Source of the DNA: Erythrobacter ani
Lineage (GTDB): Bacteria; Pseudomonadota; Alphaproteobacteria; Sphingomonadales; Sphingomonadaceae
Length of the DNA: 64,000 bases
Direction: 5' to 3'
NCBI RefSeq assembly: GCF_019204025.1
Contig: NZ_JAGSPB010000002.1
Span: 868,001 to 932,000 of the forward strand
How positions within the stretch are numbered: position 1 is the stretch's first letter; every line of letters begins with the position of its first letter. The translations under genes and the position numbers were made by a program. Below the pieces are notes generated by a model. The model searched no databases, was not told the origin of the DNA, and saw only the letters and a program-made list of their open reading frames with translations. This document shows, one piece after another, positions 29,715 through 38,496 of this stretch.

Positions 29715-30962
29715 TTACTTGCCGAGCAGCCGCTTCTCTTCTGCCTCGATATACCCGCGGGTAATCGGCAGGGCGTGGCGGCTGCGCGCATACTGGATCT
29801 GGTAATTGCACATGCTGCCATATTCGAACACAGTAGCAGCGCCTGATAAGTAGAACGTCCACATTCGGTAAAAACGCTCATCGTACATCGCGATGATCGC
29901 ATCCCGATTTGCCTCACAATTGGCATACCATTGGCGGATCGTCTTTCCGTAATGGAGGCGCAGGGTTTCGACATCGGTGGCGATCAGGCGAAACTTTTCC
30001 GATGCGGCCACCGTTTCCGAAAGAGCGGGAATGTAGCCGCCCGGGAAGATATATTTCCGAGTAAATGCATCGGTCGCTCCGGGTACGCCCATACGGCCGA
30101 TGGTATGCAGCAGCATCGACCCATCGTCGGTAAGCAGGTTCGCACACGCTTCGAAAAACGCCTCGAACTGCGGCTGGCCGACATGCTCGAACATGCCGAC
30201 CGAAACGATACGGTCGAATTTGCGACCTGCCGCAGCGAAATCGCGGTAATCGACCAGCTCGATGCTTACCTTGTCGGCCACTCCGGCGTCGGCAGCTCGC
30301 TCCCGTGCAAGCTGTGCCTGCTCTTCGGAGAGAGTGATTCCGGTAACGTGAACATCGTAATTTTTGGCGAGGTAAATCGCCATTCCTCCCCAACCGCAGC
30401 CGATGTCGAGGACGGTATGCCCTTTCGATAGGGTAAGCTTGGCCGCGATATGCGCGAGCTTTGCCTCCTGCGCTTCGCCCAAAGTCATGTCATCCGAAGG
30501 CCAATAGGCACAGCTGTACTGCCAGTGCTCGTCGTCCAGCATCAGAGCATAGAGGTCGTTGCCGATGTCATAGTGATGCGCGACGTTGTCTTTGGCGCTG
30601 ACTGCGTTGTTGACCTTCTCGGCGGCCCAGGTCGCGCGGTCCACTATCCGCCGGAGCAATTTCGGCGCGGCGATGTCGCCTCCCTGATCCCAGGGGCTGT
30701 TGGCACGAAGAAGGGTCACGAGACCCATCACGTCGCCTTCTTCGATAATCAGGCGGCCATCCATGAATGCTTCTGCCGCGCCAAGGCGCGGGTCCATGAT
30801 GATGTCGCGCGGCACCTTCTTATCGGTGAAGCGGATAACGATTTCAGGAAAACCCTCTGCCGATCGGCCGAACGTGTCCGCGCTGCCATCGGCGAAAACG
30901 ACACCGAGGCGTCCCTGCGTAATGCCTTTGCTCAGGAACTTTTCGAGTAAAGTCTTGCTCAT
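29715..30962 (-). CDS. cfa: Cyclopropane-fatty-acyl-phospholipid synthase
   Basis: 415 aa. An N-terminal lipid-binding domain is followed by an S-adenosylmethionine fold with VLDIGCGWGG and the Cfa-type tail (MWTFYLSGAATVFEYG ... YQIQYAR). The enzyme adds a methylene group to unsaturated membrane lipids, usually in stationary phase. The open frame runs 110 codons further upstream, overlapping the opposite gene; the ATG at 30962 is the family-like start. Confidence 0.95.
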   Translation of the reverse strand: MSKTLLEKFLSKGITQGRLGVVFADGSADTFGRSAEGFPEIVIRFTDKKVPRDIIMDPRLGAAEAFMDGRLIIEEGDVMGLVTLLRANSPWDQGGDIAAPKLLRRIVDRATWAAEKVNNAVSAKDNVAHHYDIGNDLYALMLDDEHWQYSCAYWPSDDMTLGEAQEAKLAHIAAKLTLSKGHTVLDIGCGWGGMAIYLAKNYDVHVTGITLSEEQAQLARERAADAGVADKVSIELVDYRDFAAAGRKFDRIVSVGMFEHVGQPQFEAFFEACANLLTDDGSMLLHTIGRMGVPGATDAFTRKYIFPGGYIPALSETVAASEKFRLIATDVETLRLHYGKTIRQWYANCEANRDAIIAMYDERFYRMWTFYLSGAATVFEYGSMCNYQIQYARSRHALPITRGYIEAEEKRLLGK

Positions 30963-31049
30963 TGAATAGTCGCGCCTTTTTGAGAGATCCCGGTGGCAGT
31001 ACAAAGCCATGCCTTTTGCTGCTGTCAACAATAGGATAGTCTGGACGCC

Positions 31050-31490
31050 ATGACGGAGCCCAAAACAGCCAAGACGGATGCGTCGGTCGATGACTATATC
31101 GACGCGGTCGAACCCGAGGCTAAACGTGGCGAGGCGCGCATGCTCGATGCTCTTTTTCGCAAGGTGACTGGCGAGGAGCCAGCAATCTGGGGCCCGAGCA
31201 TTATCGGATATGGCGAGTACCACACGGTCTACGCCAGCGGTCGGCCTGTGCACTGGATGCGGACCGGATTCAGTCCGCGCAAAGCGAAACATTCCTTGTA
31301 TCTGATGGGCGGGTATTGCGATGACATCGCTGCGAAGGAGCGCGACGATGCCTTGTCACGGCTCGGCAAGTACAAGACGGGTAAGAGCTGCCTCTACATC
31401 AACAAGCTGGCCGACGTGGACATCGCCGTGCTTGAAGAAATCATCGCCGCGGACTGGGCCGCCATGAAGCGGAAATATCCTGCGGATTGA
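31050..31490 (+). CDS. DUF1801 domain protein
   Basis: 146-aa soluble protein matching the DUF1801 (YdhG-like) pattern: DDYIDAVEPEAKR near the start, a central PAIWGPSIIGYGEYH motif, then GFSPRKAKHSLYL and GKSCLYINKLADVD. Function of the family is not established. It is transcribed divergently from cfa and runs convergently into the molybdoenzyme operon. Confidence 0.85.
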   Translation: MTEPKTAKTDASVDDYIDAVEPEAKRGEARMLDALFRKVTGEEPAIWGPSIIGYGEYHTVYASGRPVHWMRTGFSPRKAKHSLYLMGGYCDDIAAKERDDALSRLGKYKTGKSCLYINKLADVDIAVLEEIIAADWAAMKRKYPAD

Positions 31491-31512
31491 CCGCTTTCAA
31501 GATGCGGCGGGC

Positions 31513-32262
31513 TCAGATGCCCGCATACCATTGGTAATTTCCGAAATCCTCCCAAAAGCCGCCCTTGCCATCGCCGATATCGGAAAGGTCCGCGACGGCC
31601 TCAATGCCGGTCAGATATTTGGCGTGCTTGTAGCCAAGCTGCCGCTCGATCCGCATTCGGAGCGGCGCACCGTTCTTCTCGGGGATCGGCTGGCCGTTTA
31701 GCAAATGAGCTATGATGGTCTGGGGGTGGTAAGCATCCACCATATCGACGCTCTCGTAGTAATCACGCCCATAGAGATTGTCTGCGCAGCGAAACACGAT
31801 GAAGTTCGCGTCCCGTTTCACGCGCGCACTGTCTAGCAGCAGCGAGAGTTGCGGACCGGTCCATTCGCCGATCGCGCTCCATCCTTCGACACAATCGTGC
31901 CGTGTAACCTGGGTGCGTTGAGGCATCGCGCGCAGGTCGTCCATCGACAGGCTGAGCGGCTGTTCGACCAGGCCGCCTACCAGGAGGCGCCATGCAGCGA
32001 AGCCGCTCTCGCGGTCGGCGCGGTAGGCCGGCGTGTCGACGGTGAGAGAGCCGTTACCCTTGAAATCGGGAGACACGTCGTCGCGCGCGAATTCCGGAGC
32101 GAGACGCTGCCGTCCGGCGAGTGTCCTTTGCGCAATTCGGTGCCAGTCTTCGGCAGCGTCAAACCAGCTTTGTCCCGTGTCGCTGTTCGCAATCTTGGCA
32201 CAGGCACCCGTGCCCAGTGCAGCCAGTCCAGCGAGCATGCTGCGGCGCTTGATATCAGTCAA
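31513..32262 (-). CDS. Molybdopterin-dependent oxidoreductase (sulfite-oxidase fold)
   Basis: 249 aa. The Tat-type start (KRRSML, R6-R7, hydrophobic stretch, ALGTGAC) marks a periplasmic, possibly lipid-anchored protein. The core has the SUOX/MsrP-fold molybdenum ligand in RHDCVEGW (C124). The start codon is TTG with a very good AAGGAG site seven bases upstream, and it overlaps the cytochrome b gene by 8 bp. The electron donor is most likely that cytochrome. The substrate is unknown. Confidence 0.88.
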   Translation of the reverse strand: MTDIKRRSMLAGLAALGTGACAKIANSDTGQSWFDAAEDWHRIAQRTLAGRQRLAPEFARDDVSPDFKGNGSLTVDTPAYRADRESGFAAWRLLVGGLVEQPLSLSMDDLRAMPQRTQVTRHDCVEGWSAIGEWTGPQLSLLLDSARVKRDANFIVFRCADNLYGRDYYESVDMVDAYHPQTIIAHLLNGQPIPEKNGAPLRMRIERQLGYKHAKYLTGIEAVADLSDIGDGKGGFWEDFGNYQWYAGI

Positions 32263-32938
32263 AACCGCTCTCCTTGTCGCGCCCGCCGGTGACCATTCCG
32301 GCGAGCCTTTTCAGCGGATGCGACAATAGCACCATCGCAACATGAATAACGAAAAAGCCGAACACGGCCCATGCGAAGATGAAGTGCAGGCTGCGCGCGG
32401 ACTGTCTTCCGCCGAGGATATCGACCAACCACGGTGCAGCCGGCTCGAACCCCGGGCTTATTGCGAGACCAGTGAAAATCATCATCGGCAACAGCACCGC
32501 ATAGACGACGCCATAGGCAATCTTTTGCAGGCCATTATAACCGGACTGTAGCAGTCCGAACTTGCCGCGAAGATGGGCGGCGACCTCGTCCCTTAACGAT
32601 CCAATCCGCCATTCCTTGCGCGACGCCCGGATGTCCCGCCAGAAGTGGCCGTTGACCAGCATGACAATCCACATTGCCAGAAGGGGCACAGAAAATAGCC
32701 AGGCACCAAGGCTGTGCCAGTCGCGCGCAGCCGCGAGGTCGTAATATTGCGGAAGGGTCGACCAACCGGGGAAGCGCATGACGCTCGTCCAGGCATCTGC
32801 CGGGTCAAACCCGTAATCGCCCCAGTAGAGATACCTGTGCGCGTTCGAGATATTCAGGCCAGACATGAACAGGATGATCAGCGCCGCCGCGTTGATCCAG
32901 TGCCACAGGCGAACCGAAAGGGAATGGCGTTGGTTCAT
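32255..32938 (-). CDS. Cytochrome b561/b6-type membrane protein
   Basis: 227 aa with four main hydrophobic helices carrying heme-ligand histidines (RLWHW, RDWHSLG, RSLHFIF, FFVIHVA). It should pass electrons from the quinone pool to the periplasmic molybdoenzyme encoded next, like YedZ for YedY or the cytochrome of respiratory Mo-enzymes. Its ATG overlaps the stop of the upstream SDR gene (ATGA). The downstream gene overlaps its end by 8 bp, so the three form a tight operon. Confidence 0.88.
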   Translation of the reverse strand: MNQRHSLSVRLWHWINAAALIILFMSGLNISNAHRYLYWGDYGFDPADAWTSVMRFPGWSTLPQYYDLAAARDWHSLGAWLFSVPLLAMWIVMLVNGHFWRDIRASRKEWRIGSLRDEVAAHLRGKFGLLQSGYNGLQKIAYGVVYAVLLPMMIFTGLAISPGFEPAAPWLVDILGGRQSARSLHFIFAWAVFGFFVIHVAMVLLSHPLKRLAGMVTGGRDKESGFD

Positions 32939-33714
32939 ACCGATGCTCTGCGGGCTTTGGCCTGCTCGCGCGCCAGCCAGATGACATCGCGATCCTGATC
33001 GAGCAGGTGCTGACCGCTGTCGATGTAGAGCGTCTGGCCACTGCGGATCACAAACTTTGACAGAAAGAGCGCAGCCTCCACGATTTCGCTTGCCCCGGTC
33101 TTTCTCCCCAGCAGGTTGAGCCGATGCGAGACTTCGGTCTCCTCCTCGCTCTGGTCATGGCTGGCGAGAATAGCGCCTGGCGCGATACCGTAAATACGAT
33201 CGCCGGGTCGTTCCGTGCTTTTTGCAAGCATTCCGATTGTCGAAGCGAGAGCGTGCTTTGACATCGTGTAGCTGAAAAAATCGGGATTGGGATTTGCGAG
33301 CTTCATGTCGGTGATCTGGATTACGCAGCGCTGACTGCTGCTGGTGGCGTGGGCCAGAAACATCTGCGACATACGGGCAGGCGAAAGAGCATTGATCTGC
33401 ATCGCCTGCCGGTTCGTAGCCGGATCGAGATCGGTTGCACTGTCATAGTTGAAAACCGATGCGGAGTTGATGAGGCAGCGCCAGTCGGAAAGGCGGCTGG
33501 CGAGGTCGCATATCATCTCAGCCGCGGCATTGTCATCGGTCAGGTCGCACTGAATTATCTCGGCAGAGGGCAGTGCGTTCGCAAGGCTTTCAGCCGGGTC
33601 CGATGATGAGTTGTAGTGTATCACGACGTGCCATCCCGCCTTCGCGAAGCCCTGCGCAATCTCGGCACCAATCCGTGTGGCGCCGCCGGTAATCAGGACA
33701 GCAGGCAGTGTCAT
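32935..33714 (-). CDS. Pteridine-reductase-like SDR (FolM/PTR1 type)
   Basis: 259 aa. The cofactor motif is GGATRIG (10-16), with the Arg typical of the FolM/PTR1 group. The catalytic Ser of classical SDRs is replaced by Asp (ITDMK, D136), with Y149 and K153 at the same spacing (13 and 4) as D181, Y194 and K198 of Leishmania PTR1. Reduction of a dihydropterin is therefore the best guess. It is first in the operon with the cytochrome b and the molybdopterin enzyme, which makes a pterin link attractive. Confidence 0.85.
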   Translation of the reverse strand: MTLPAVLITGGATRIGAEIAQGFAKAGWHVVIHYNSSSDPAESLANALPSAEIIQCDLTDDNAAAEMICDLASRLSDWRCLINSASVFNYDSATDLDPATNRQAMQINALSPARMSQMFLAHATSSSQRCVIQITDMKLANPNPDFFSYTMSKHALASTIGMLAKSTERPGDRIYGIAPGAILASHDQSEEETEVSHRLNLLGRKTGASEIVEAALFLSKFVIRSGQTLYIDSGQHLLDQDRDVIWLAREQAKARRASV

Positions 33715-33770
33715 CGGGCAGAGGCCTATCAGTGCGCGGTGACAGGTTCAATCGCAGCTTCGCACTACAA

Positions 33771-33814
33771 CTTCAAAAGAAAGGCGCTGCCGACCCGTGA
33801 GGGACGACAGCGCC
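33771..33814 (-). terminator. Terminator of the glycine-zipper gene
   Basis: GGCGCTG (33783-33789) pairs with CAGCGCC (33808-33814). On the minus strand the stem is followed by TTTCTTTTG. It lies 26 bp after the stop of the gene at 33840. Confidence 0.7.
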
Positions 33815-33839
33815 ACGCAGTACAAGTGAGATATATGGT

Positions 33840-34322
33840 TTAGCGGCAGCGTGCACCGCCGCGATCGATCTCGCGGCCAAGAACTGCGCCCAATGCGCCC
33901 CCCAGAAGCGTACCGACGGTCCGATCACCGCGGGTATCGATCGCGCGGCCAAGCAGCGCGCCGCCGGCTGCGCCGATGATCAAGCCTGTCGTGCCATTGC
34001 CGCGCCGGCAGTAATACCGTCCGTCACGGCCACGCCAGATGCGGTCACCGCGGTGGATGCGGCGCGGCTCGATGTAACGACCGCGGCGATCATAAATGTC
34101 GTCATCATCGTCGTAGCGGTCGTACCGATCATAATAACGGTCCTTGCCGCGACGACCATATGCCCGGGCATGGCGGGGAGGATCGCGGGTAAGCTCAACC
34201 GGAGCGGTGCCGGTCCAGGTTGCGATGGGAGCTGCAGCAGTCGGTGCGATCTCTGCAGCCTGCGCCGGGGCGGCCATGGTCGAGAGAGCGGCTGCGGAAA
34301 CGAATGCGGTGAGAATCTTCAT
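33840..34322 (-). CDS. Glycine-zipper 2TM-domain outer-membrane-type protein
   Basis: 160 aa. A signal peptide (about 1-22, AQAA|EI) is followed by a low-complexity Arg/Asp/Tyr-rich stretch (about 60-110) and a C-terminal glycine zipper (GLIIGAAGGALLGRAI ... TLLGGALGAVLGREI) of the Rick_17kDa_Anti-like type. Such proteins sit in the cell envelope; function is usually structural or unknown. The ATG at 34322 is chosen because it starts the signal peptide. Confidence 0.85.
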   Translation of the reverse strand: MKILTAFVSAAALSTMAAPAQAAEIAPTAAAPIATWTGTAPVELTRDPPRHARAYGRRGKDRYYDRYDRYDDDDDIYDRRGRYIEPRRIHRGDRIWRGRDGRYYCRRGNGTTGLIIGAAGGALLGRAIDTRGDRTVGTLLGGALGAVLGREIDRGGARCR

Positions 34323-34448
34323 GATGGGTTGCCTTTCCCTTGATTGGGTTTTCTCCATTTGGTTCAGGTAAGGCGAACCTAAGATGAACAGGCCGGTGGG
34401 CCGCAAGCAGCGTGGTTGAACCGTGGATCACCTGCGATGAATTGTTTT

Positions 34449-35099
34449 TCAGGCGAGTTTTGCCGCGGCCTTGTCCTGCAATTTCGGTGCGAGTCGCGGA
34501 AGAGCTGCAAGCTCTTCCAATTCGTCGCGACTCGCCTTGCCTGCGATCAATGCGTTGAACGTGCGCGCGACGCTCCAATCCTTGTGTCCCAACTCGATTC
34601 GCTCCAATGCATCTCCTGCCTGAGCGTCGCCGATCTTGAGCACACGGAAATACCACCCGCATCGCCCGGTCTTGATGATGTCAGCCACGATGCCTTTAGC
34701 GTTCGTCTGCCCGCCAAAACGATGCTCGATCTTCCAACACGGCTGACGCGGCTGACTGATTTCCAGCAGCGCTTCGCCTAAACGGAACCGGTCGCCGATA
34801 TGCACGTCGCTTTCGGTAACATCGCGTACAGCAAGGTTCGATCCGAACGCGCCCGGCTGATCGAGCAGATCCAGGTCTCCAAGTCGCTCGCGCCAATACG
34901 CGTGGTGATCCAGCGGATATAAATGCACTGCCATCTCAGGCCCGCCGTGCACGCGCCGATCAGCCTGCTCGTCAGGGGCGAACCCATCTTCCAGGATCTG
35001 CACGATGCCTTCGCGGGGTCGTTTTGCGATTGCACTCGTTTCTGCTCCGTTGAATGGGCGGGCGGTGCCGGTGCAGATGGCTGTGACTGTGCGCTTCAT
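34449..35099 (-). CDS. MOSC domain protein (YiiM-like)
   Basis: 216 aa. The MOSC core shows DRRVHGGPEMAVHLYP and the sulfur-carrier cysteine in QPRQPCWK. MOSC proteins handle sulfur or molybdenum cofactor; YiiM-type enzymes reduce N-hydroxylated bases with Moco. Its ATG overlaps the stop of the methyltransferase gene before it (ATGA). It is not in the same operon as the molybdoenzyme 2 kb away but is on the same strand. Confidence 0.88.
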   Translation of the reverse strand: MKRTVTAICTGTARPFNGAETSAIAKRPREGIVQILEDGFAPDEQADRRVHGGPEMAVHLYPLDHHAYWRERLGDLDLLDQPGAFGSNLAVRDVTESDVHIGDRFRLGEALLEISQPRQPCWKIEHRFGGQTNAKGIVADIIKTGRCGWYFRVLKIGDAQAGDALERIELGHKDWSVARTFNALIAGKASRDELEELAALPRLAPKLQDKAAAKLA

Positions 35100-35692
35100 G
35101 GTTTCCTGACGGTTAGAGCGATCCAGTCGCGCTGCGTCCCGTCGCTGCCCTTTCCTGCGAAAACGGATTCGTCGACGGGTTCGAATCCGGCATTGCTATA
35201 AGCATGTCGGAGCCACCGTGCCGACGGGAAATTGTGGAGTCTGCCCAAAAGGTCGCGCCCTTCGCCGTCACCGAGCTTGAAGCTTGCCATGTGCAGGCCG
35301 CCCGGCAACAGAGCGCGATGAATACGCCGAAGAACAGCCGGCAGTTCAGCGCGGGGGCAGTGCAGTAGGCAGGCATGGGCCCAGACCGCGTCATAACGAC
35401 CGGCCGCATCCAACTGGTCGAACCGCATCAGCCGCGCACCGACATCGTGCCTTTCATTGGCCTTCGCGACCATGGCAGGAATGCCGTCCGTCGCATCGAG
35501 AAGGAAGCCGCGTTCCTTGATCCGGGCGGAATCTCGCCCCGCTCCGCAGCCCAGTTCAAGAATGTGGGCATTTGGGTTCAGTCGGTCGAGGAAAGGATCT
35601 AAATCCCGGCTATGCGCAACAGCGGAACTGAGTGAGAAGAAGGGCGCTCCGTTCTGATAGAAATCGTATGTGGGCTGATCGATATCGGTCAT
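35096..35692 (-). CDS. Class I SAM-dependent methyltransferase
   Basis: 198 aa. Motif I is ILELGCGAGRDSARI, followed by an acidic second-strand end (LDATDGIP) and motif IV-like YDAVWAHACLLH. The fold is of the small-molecule (UbiE/Tam-like) methyltransferase type; substrate unknown. A GTG three codons earlier (35701) is an alternative start. It is coupled to the downstream MOSC gene by an ATGA overlap. Confidence 0.85.
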   Translation of the reverse strand: MTDIDQPTYDFYQNGAPFFSLSSAVAHSRDLDPFLDRLNPNAHILELGCGAGRDSARIKERGFLLDATDGIPAMVAKANERHDVGARLMRFDQLDAAGRYDAVWAHACLLHCPRAELPAVLRRIHRALLPGGLHMASFKLGDGEGRDLLGRLHNFPSARWLRHAYSNAGFEPVDESVFAGKGSDGTQRDWIALTVRKP

Positions 35693-35702
35693 TTCACTCA
35701 CA

Positions 35703-35743
35703 AGAACTAAGGGCGCGCTGGCTTTGTTAGTCCAGCACGCCCT
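35703..35743 (-). terminator. Terminator of the His/Lys-rich protein gene
   Basis: AGGGCG-C-GCTGG (35710-35721) pairs with CCAGC-A-CGCCCT (35732-35743), a stem of 11 base pairs plus one mismatch around a 10-base loop. On the minus strand it is followed by TAGTTCTTG, a weak T-rich tail. It begins 10 bp after the gene at 35754. Confidence 0.55.
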
Positions 35744-35753
35744 GTTCGATCAA

Positions 35754-36152
35754 TCACTTGTGGTAATAGCCGTAGCGCTTGCCCTTGAATTTCTTCTTGG
35801 TCACGTGATGCTTGTGATCGTCGTGGTGATCGAACTTGTGATCATCAACGTAGACATCGTGGTGGCGGTCATGGATCAGATGCTTCTCTTTGAAGCCATG
35901 GTGGCCCTTATGAAATCCCTTGCCATGGAAGCCCTTCCGGTGACCGAACTTGCCGAAACGTTTTCCGCGGAAGCCGCGATGATGTTTCTTGCCGAGTTCG
36001 GATGTCTGGACCGTGGTTGGCGATTGTACGTCCAAGGCCGTGGTCTGCGAGATTGCAGGGGCGGCAGCAGGTGCTACGGAGGTTGCGGCGCTAGCCGGCG
36101 TTGCAAGGACCGCGAAGGCGGCGGCGCTAAGGGCGATCAGTGACTTTTTCAT
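35754..36152 (-). CDS. Secreted cationic His/Lys-rich protein
   Basis: 132 aa. Signal peptide about 1-23 (TPASA|AT), an Ala/Thr-rich spacer, then a strongly basic part made of Gly-Phe-His-Lys repeats (GFHGKGFHKGHHGF, DDHKFDHHDDHKHH). It could bind metals or anionic surfaces such as LPS or DNA. AAAGGAACA precedes the ATG. Not recognised as a named family. Confidence 0.72.
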   Translation of the reverse strand: MKKSLIALSAAAFAVLATPASAATSVAPAAAPAISQTTALDVQSPTTVQTSELGKKHHRGFRGKRFGKFGHRKGFHGKGFHKGHHGFKEKHLIHDRHHDVYVDDHKFDHHDDHKHHVTKKKFKGKRYGYYHK

Positions 36153-36268
36153 TTCCAGTGTTCCTTTAATTCAGCGCTCCGGATGATCCGGGCGTCACAC
36201 TGGAAAGTTCGTGGGGGAGGGGCGCTAGGTTACCATCCTCCAATAATAACAGCGCGTCAATATGGCGT

Positions 36269-37507
36269 TCAGGCGCCCAGCTCGGCAGCTTCACGGTCGC
36301 GTTGCGCCCGGCTTTTCTTCTGAGCCGCGGTCTTTAGCTGCCCGCATGCAGCGTCGATATCGCGGCCGCGTGGCGTACGGATCGGGGCGCTTATTCCGCC
36401 CTCGAAAACGATGTTCGAAAAGCTTCTGATCCGCTCGGGGTCCGAACATTCGTATTCCGCACCGGGCCATGGATTGAACGGTATCAGGTTCACCTTGGCT
36501 GGCAGATTGAACTGCTTGAGCAAGCGAACGAGTTCGCGGGCATCGTCGTCGCTGTCGTTCTTGTCCTTCAGCATGACGTATTCGAACGTGATACGGCGCG
36601 CGTTTGAAGCCTTCGGATAATCGGCGCATGCCTGTAGCAGCTCTTCGATCCCGTATTTCCGATTGAGTGGAACGATCTCGTCGCGCACAGGCTTGGTCAC
36701 GGCGTGGAGGCTGATCGCCAAATTAACGCCGATTTCTTCGCTGCACCGCTGCATCATCGGAACGACACCGCTCGTGGAAAGGGTGATGCGGCGTTTCGAC
36801 AGCGCTAGACCGTCCCCATCCATCACAAGTTGCATCGCATCGCGGACGTTGTCGAAATTGTAGAGCGGTTCGCCCATACCCATCAGCACGATATTGGTGA
36901 GCAGGCGGCCATCGGCTGTATAATGGCCTGTGTCCTCGGTGTCCTCGAGACCGTCCATCCGACCCTTGGGCCACTCGCCCAACGCATCGCGCGCTAACAT
37001 GACCTGTCCGACGATTTCTCCCGGGGTCAGGTTGCGGACGAGGCGCATGGTGCCGGTATGGCAGAAGGTACAGTTCAGAGTGCAGCCGACCTGGCTTGAA
37101 ATGCATAAGGTCCCGCGATCCGCATCGGGGATGAACACCATTTCGAAATCGTGCGCGTCGGCGGTCCGAAGCAGCCATTTGCGCGTACCGTCATTCGAAT
37201 GTTGTGCCTCGACCACCTCAGGGCGACCAATGACGAAACGTTCGGTCAGCCAGGGACGCATAGTCTTGGCGATGTCGGTCATCGCCTCGAAATCGGTCAC
37301 ACCGCGGTGGTAAAGCCAGTGATAGACCTGCTTCGCGCGCAGTTTGGCCTGCTTTGCATCCAGTCCCGCCTCGGCAAACAGCTTTCGGATGCGCGTTTTC
37401 GGCAAGCCGATCAGGTCAATACGGCCATCTGCGCGCGGCGTGATGTCACGCGTGACGGGGACGGGATCCACCTGTCCGGGGATCGACATGAGTTCGGTAT
37501 CTGCCAT
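36269..37507 (-). CDS. rlmN: 23S rRNA/tRNA adenine-C2 methyltransferase (radical SAM)
   Basis: 412 aa. It methylates A2503 of 23S rRNA and A37 of tRNAs. The radical-SAM cluster motif is CTLNCTFC (C142, C146, C149), and the second catalytic cysteine is in the C-terminal DAACGQL block, both required for the ping-pong mechanism. The frame is open 67 codons further upstream; M37507 gives the family N-terminus. Confidence 0.97.
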   Translation of the reverse strand: MADTELMSIPGQVDPVPVTRDITPRADGRIDLIGLPKTRIRKLFAEAGLDAKQAKLRAKQVYHWLYHRGVTDFEAMTDIAKTMRPWLTERFVIGRPEVVEAQHSNDGTRKWLLRTADAHDFEMVFIPDADRGTLCISSQVGCTLNCTFCHTGTMRLVRNLTPGEIVGQVMLARDALGEWPKGRMDGLEDTEDTGHYTADGRLLTNIVLMGMGEPLYNFDNVRDAMQLVMDGDGLALSKRRITLSTSGVVPMMQRCSEEIGVNLAISLHAVTKPVRDEIVPLNRKYGIEELLQACADYPKASNARRITFEYVMLKDKNDSDDDARELVRLLKQFNLPAKVNLIPFNPWPGAEYECSDPERIRSFSNIVFEGGISAPIRTPRGRDIDAACGQLKTAAQKKSRAQRDREAAELGA

Positions 37508-37548
37508 GATTGGACGCGCATATAATGCGCTGCGGCGGGTTTGACCAG

Positions 37549-38013
37549 TCAGCCGCGGCGGGAACAACCGATGACTGCAGCATCCATCGCGGTGGCGACA
37601 CCGGACAAGTTGTAGCGGTCGGTATAGCCCCGCACGCGCACCTGCATTGAATTGGCCGAGCGCAGGGCGGCGACTATCGCGGCATCCATCTGCCGGTCTT
37701 CTGCCCATGCACTGCGACCTTCAGCGACGAGGTTGAAGCCTGCACGACCAACGCGCAGGCGGACCCTCCCGCTGGCAGGCGCCTCGCGAGAAAGCTTGAT
37801 GTGGATCTGGTTGCGAACATTCCGCGCTGGCCAAGTGGCGATGGTCGCATAGGCAACGCCCAGATCGCGATTGGTCGCCTTGGCAATCGCATAGCAGTTT
37901 TGCGCGTCACCATCGCTAAACGCGGCCCAATCCGAGTACACGCCAAGGCTGTCCTTCGCAGATAATGGGGCGACGAGGGCTACGAGCGCCAGAAGACAGG
38001 CAAGTTTATGCAT
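37549..38013 (-). CDS. Secreted IalB-like protein
   Basis: 154 aa with a signal peptide (about 1-19). The mature start [23 protein letters not shown] matches the opening of invasion-associated locus B (IalB)-type proteins, which fold as small beta-domains with a conserved Cys pair (NCY ... IGCS). Role in free-living relatives is unknown. It overlaps the greB-like gene by 8 bp and must be co-translated with it. Confidence 0.8.
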   Translation of the reverse strand: MHKLACLLALVALVAPLSAKDSLGVYSDWAAFSDGDAQNCYAIAKATNRDLGVAYATIATWPARNVRNQIHIKLSREAPASGRVRLRVGRAGFNLVAEGRSAWAEDRQMDAAIVAALRSANSMQVRVRGYTDRYNLSGVATAMDAAVIGCSRRG

Positions 38014-38488
38014 AGTGGATTGCCACTACTTCCCACTCCTTGATGCCGCCGGGAAGCCTCACGAGGCGTAAATCCCCGACCGATGCGCCTTTCAGCGCCT
38101 TTGCCATCGGTGAATTCCAGCCAATCCGTCCTGTGCCAGCATCCTGCTCATCATCACCGACCAGCGTCACCGTCTTGCGGGCGTCGTCTTCGTCTGCCAG
38201 CTCGACCTTTGCTCCGAAGAATACGCGGCCGCGATCGGGCTGATTTGCTGGATCGACCACGCGCAAAATCTTCATTCGGCGCGCGAGGAAGGCGAGCTCG
38301 CGGTCGATTTCGCGCATACGTTTGCGCCCGTAAATGTAATCGCCGTTCTCCGATCGATCGCCATTGCCAGCCGCCCAGCTCACAATTTCAACGATTTCCG
38401 GGCGCTCCTTGCCGAGCAGGTGATCATACCGCGCCTTCAGCGCCGCCATGCCTTGCGGCGTTATGGGAGGGCCCGGCTTTGTCGCCAC
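38006..38488 (-). CDS. greB: Transcription elongation factor, GreB-type
   Basis: 160 aa. N-terminal coiled coil with the acidic tip in AAGNGDRSENGDYIYG, followed by the C-terminal FKBP-like domain (VTLVGDDEQD ... GWNSPMAKALKG). It rescues backtracked RNA polymerase by stimulating RNA cleavage. The YGRKRMREIDRELAFLARR block points to GreB rather than GreA. Start codon GTG. It lies 8 bp after the transglycosylase stop, so the three genes 38497-37549 form one unit. Confidence 0.9.
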   Translation of the reverse strand: MATKPGPPITPQGMAALKARYDHLLGKERPEIVEIVSWAAGNGDRSENGDYIYGRKRMREIDRELAFLARRMKILRVVDPANQPDRGRVFFGAKVELADEDDARKTVTLVGDDEQDAGTGRIGWNSPMAKALKGASVGDLRLVRLPGGIKEWEVVAIHYA

Positions 38489-38496
38489 GATCCGTC

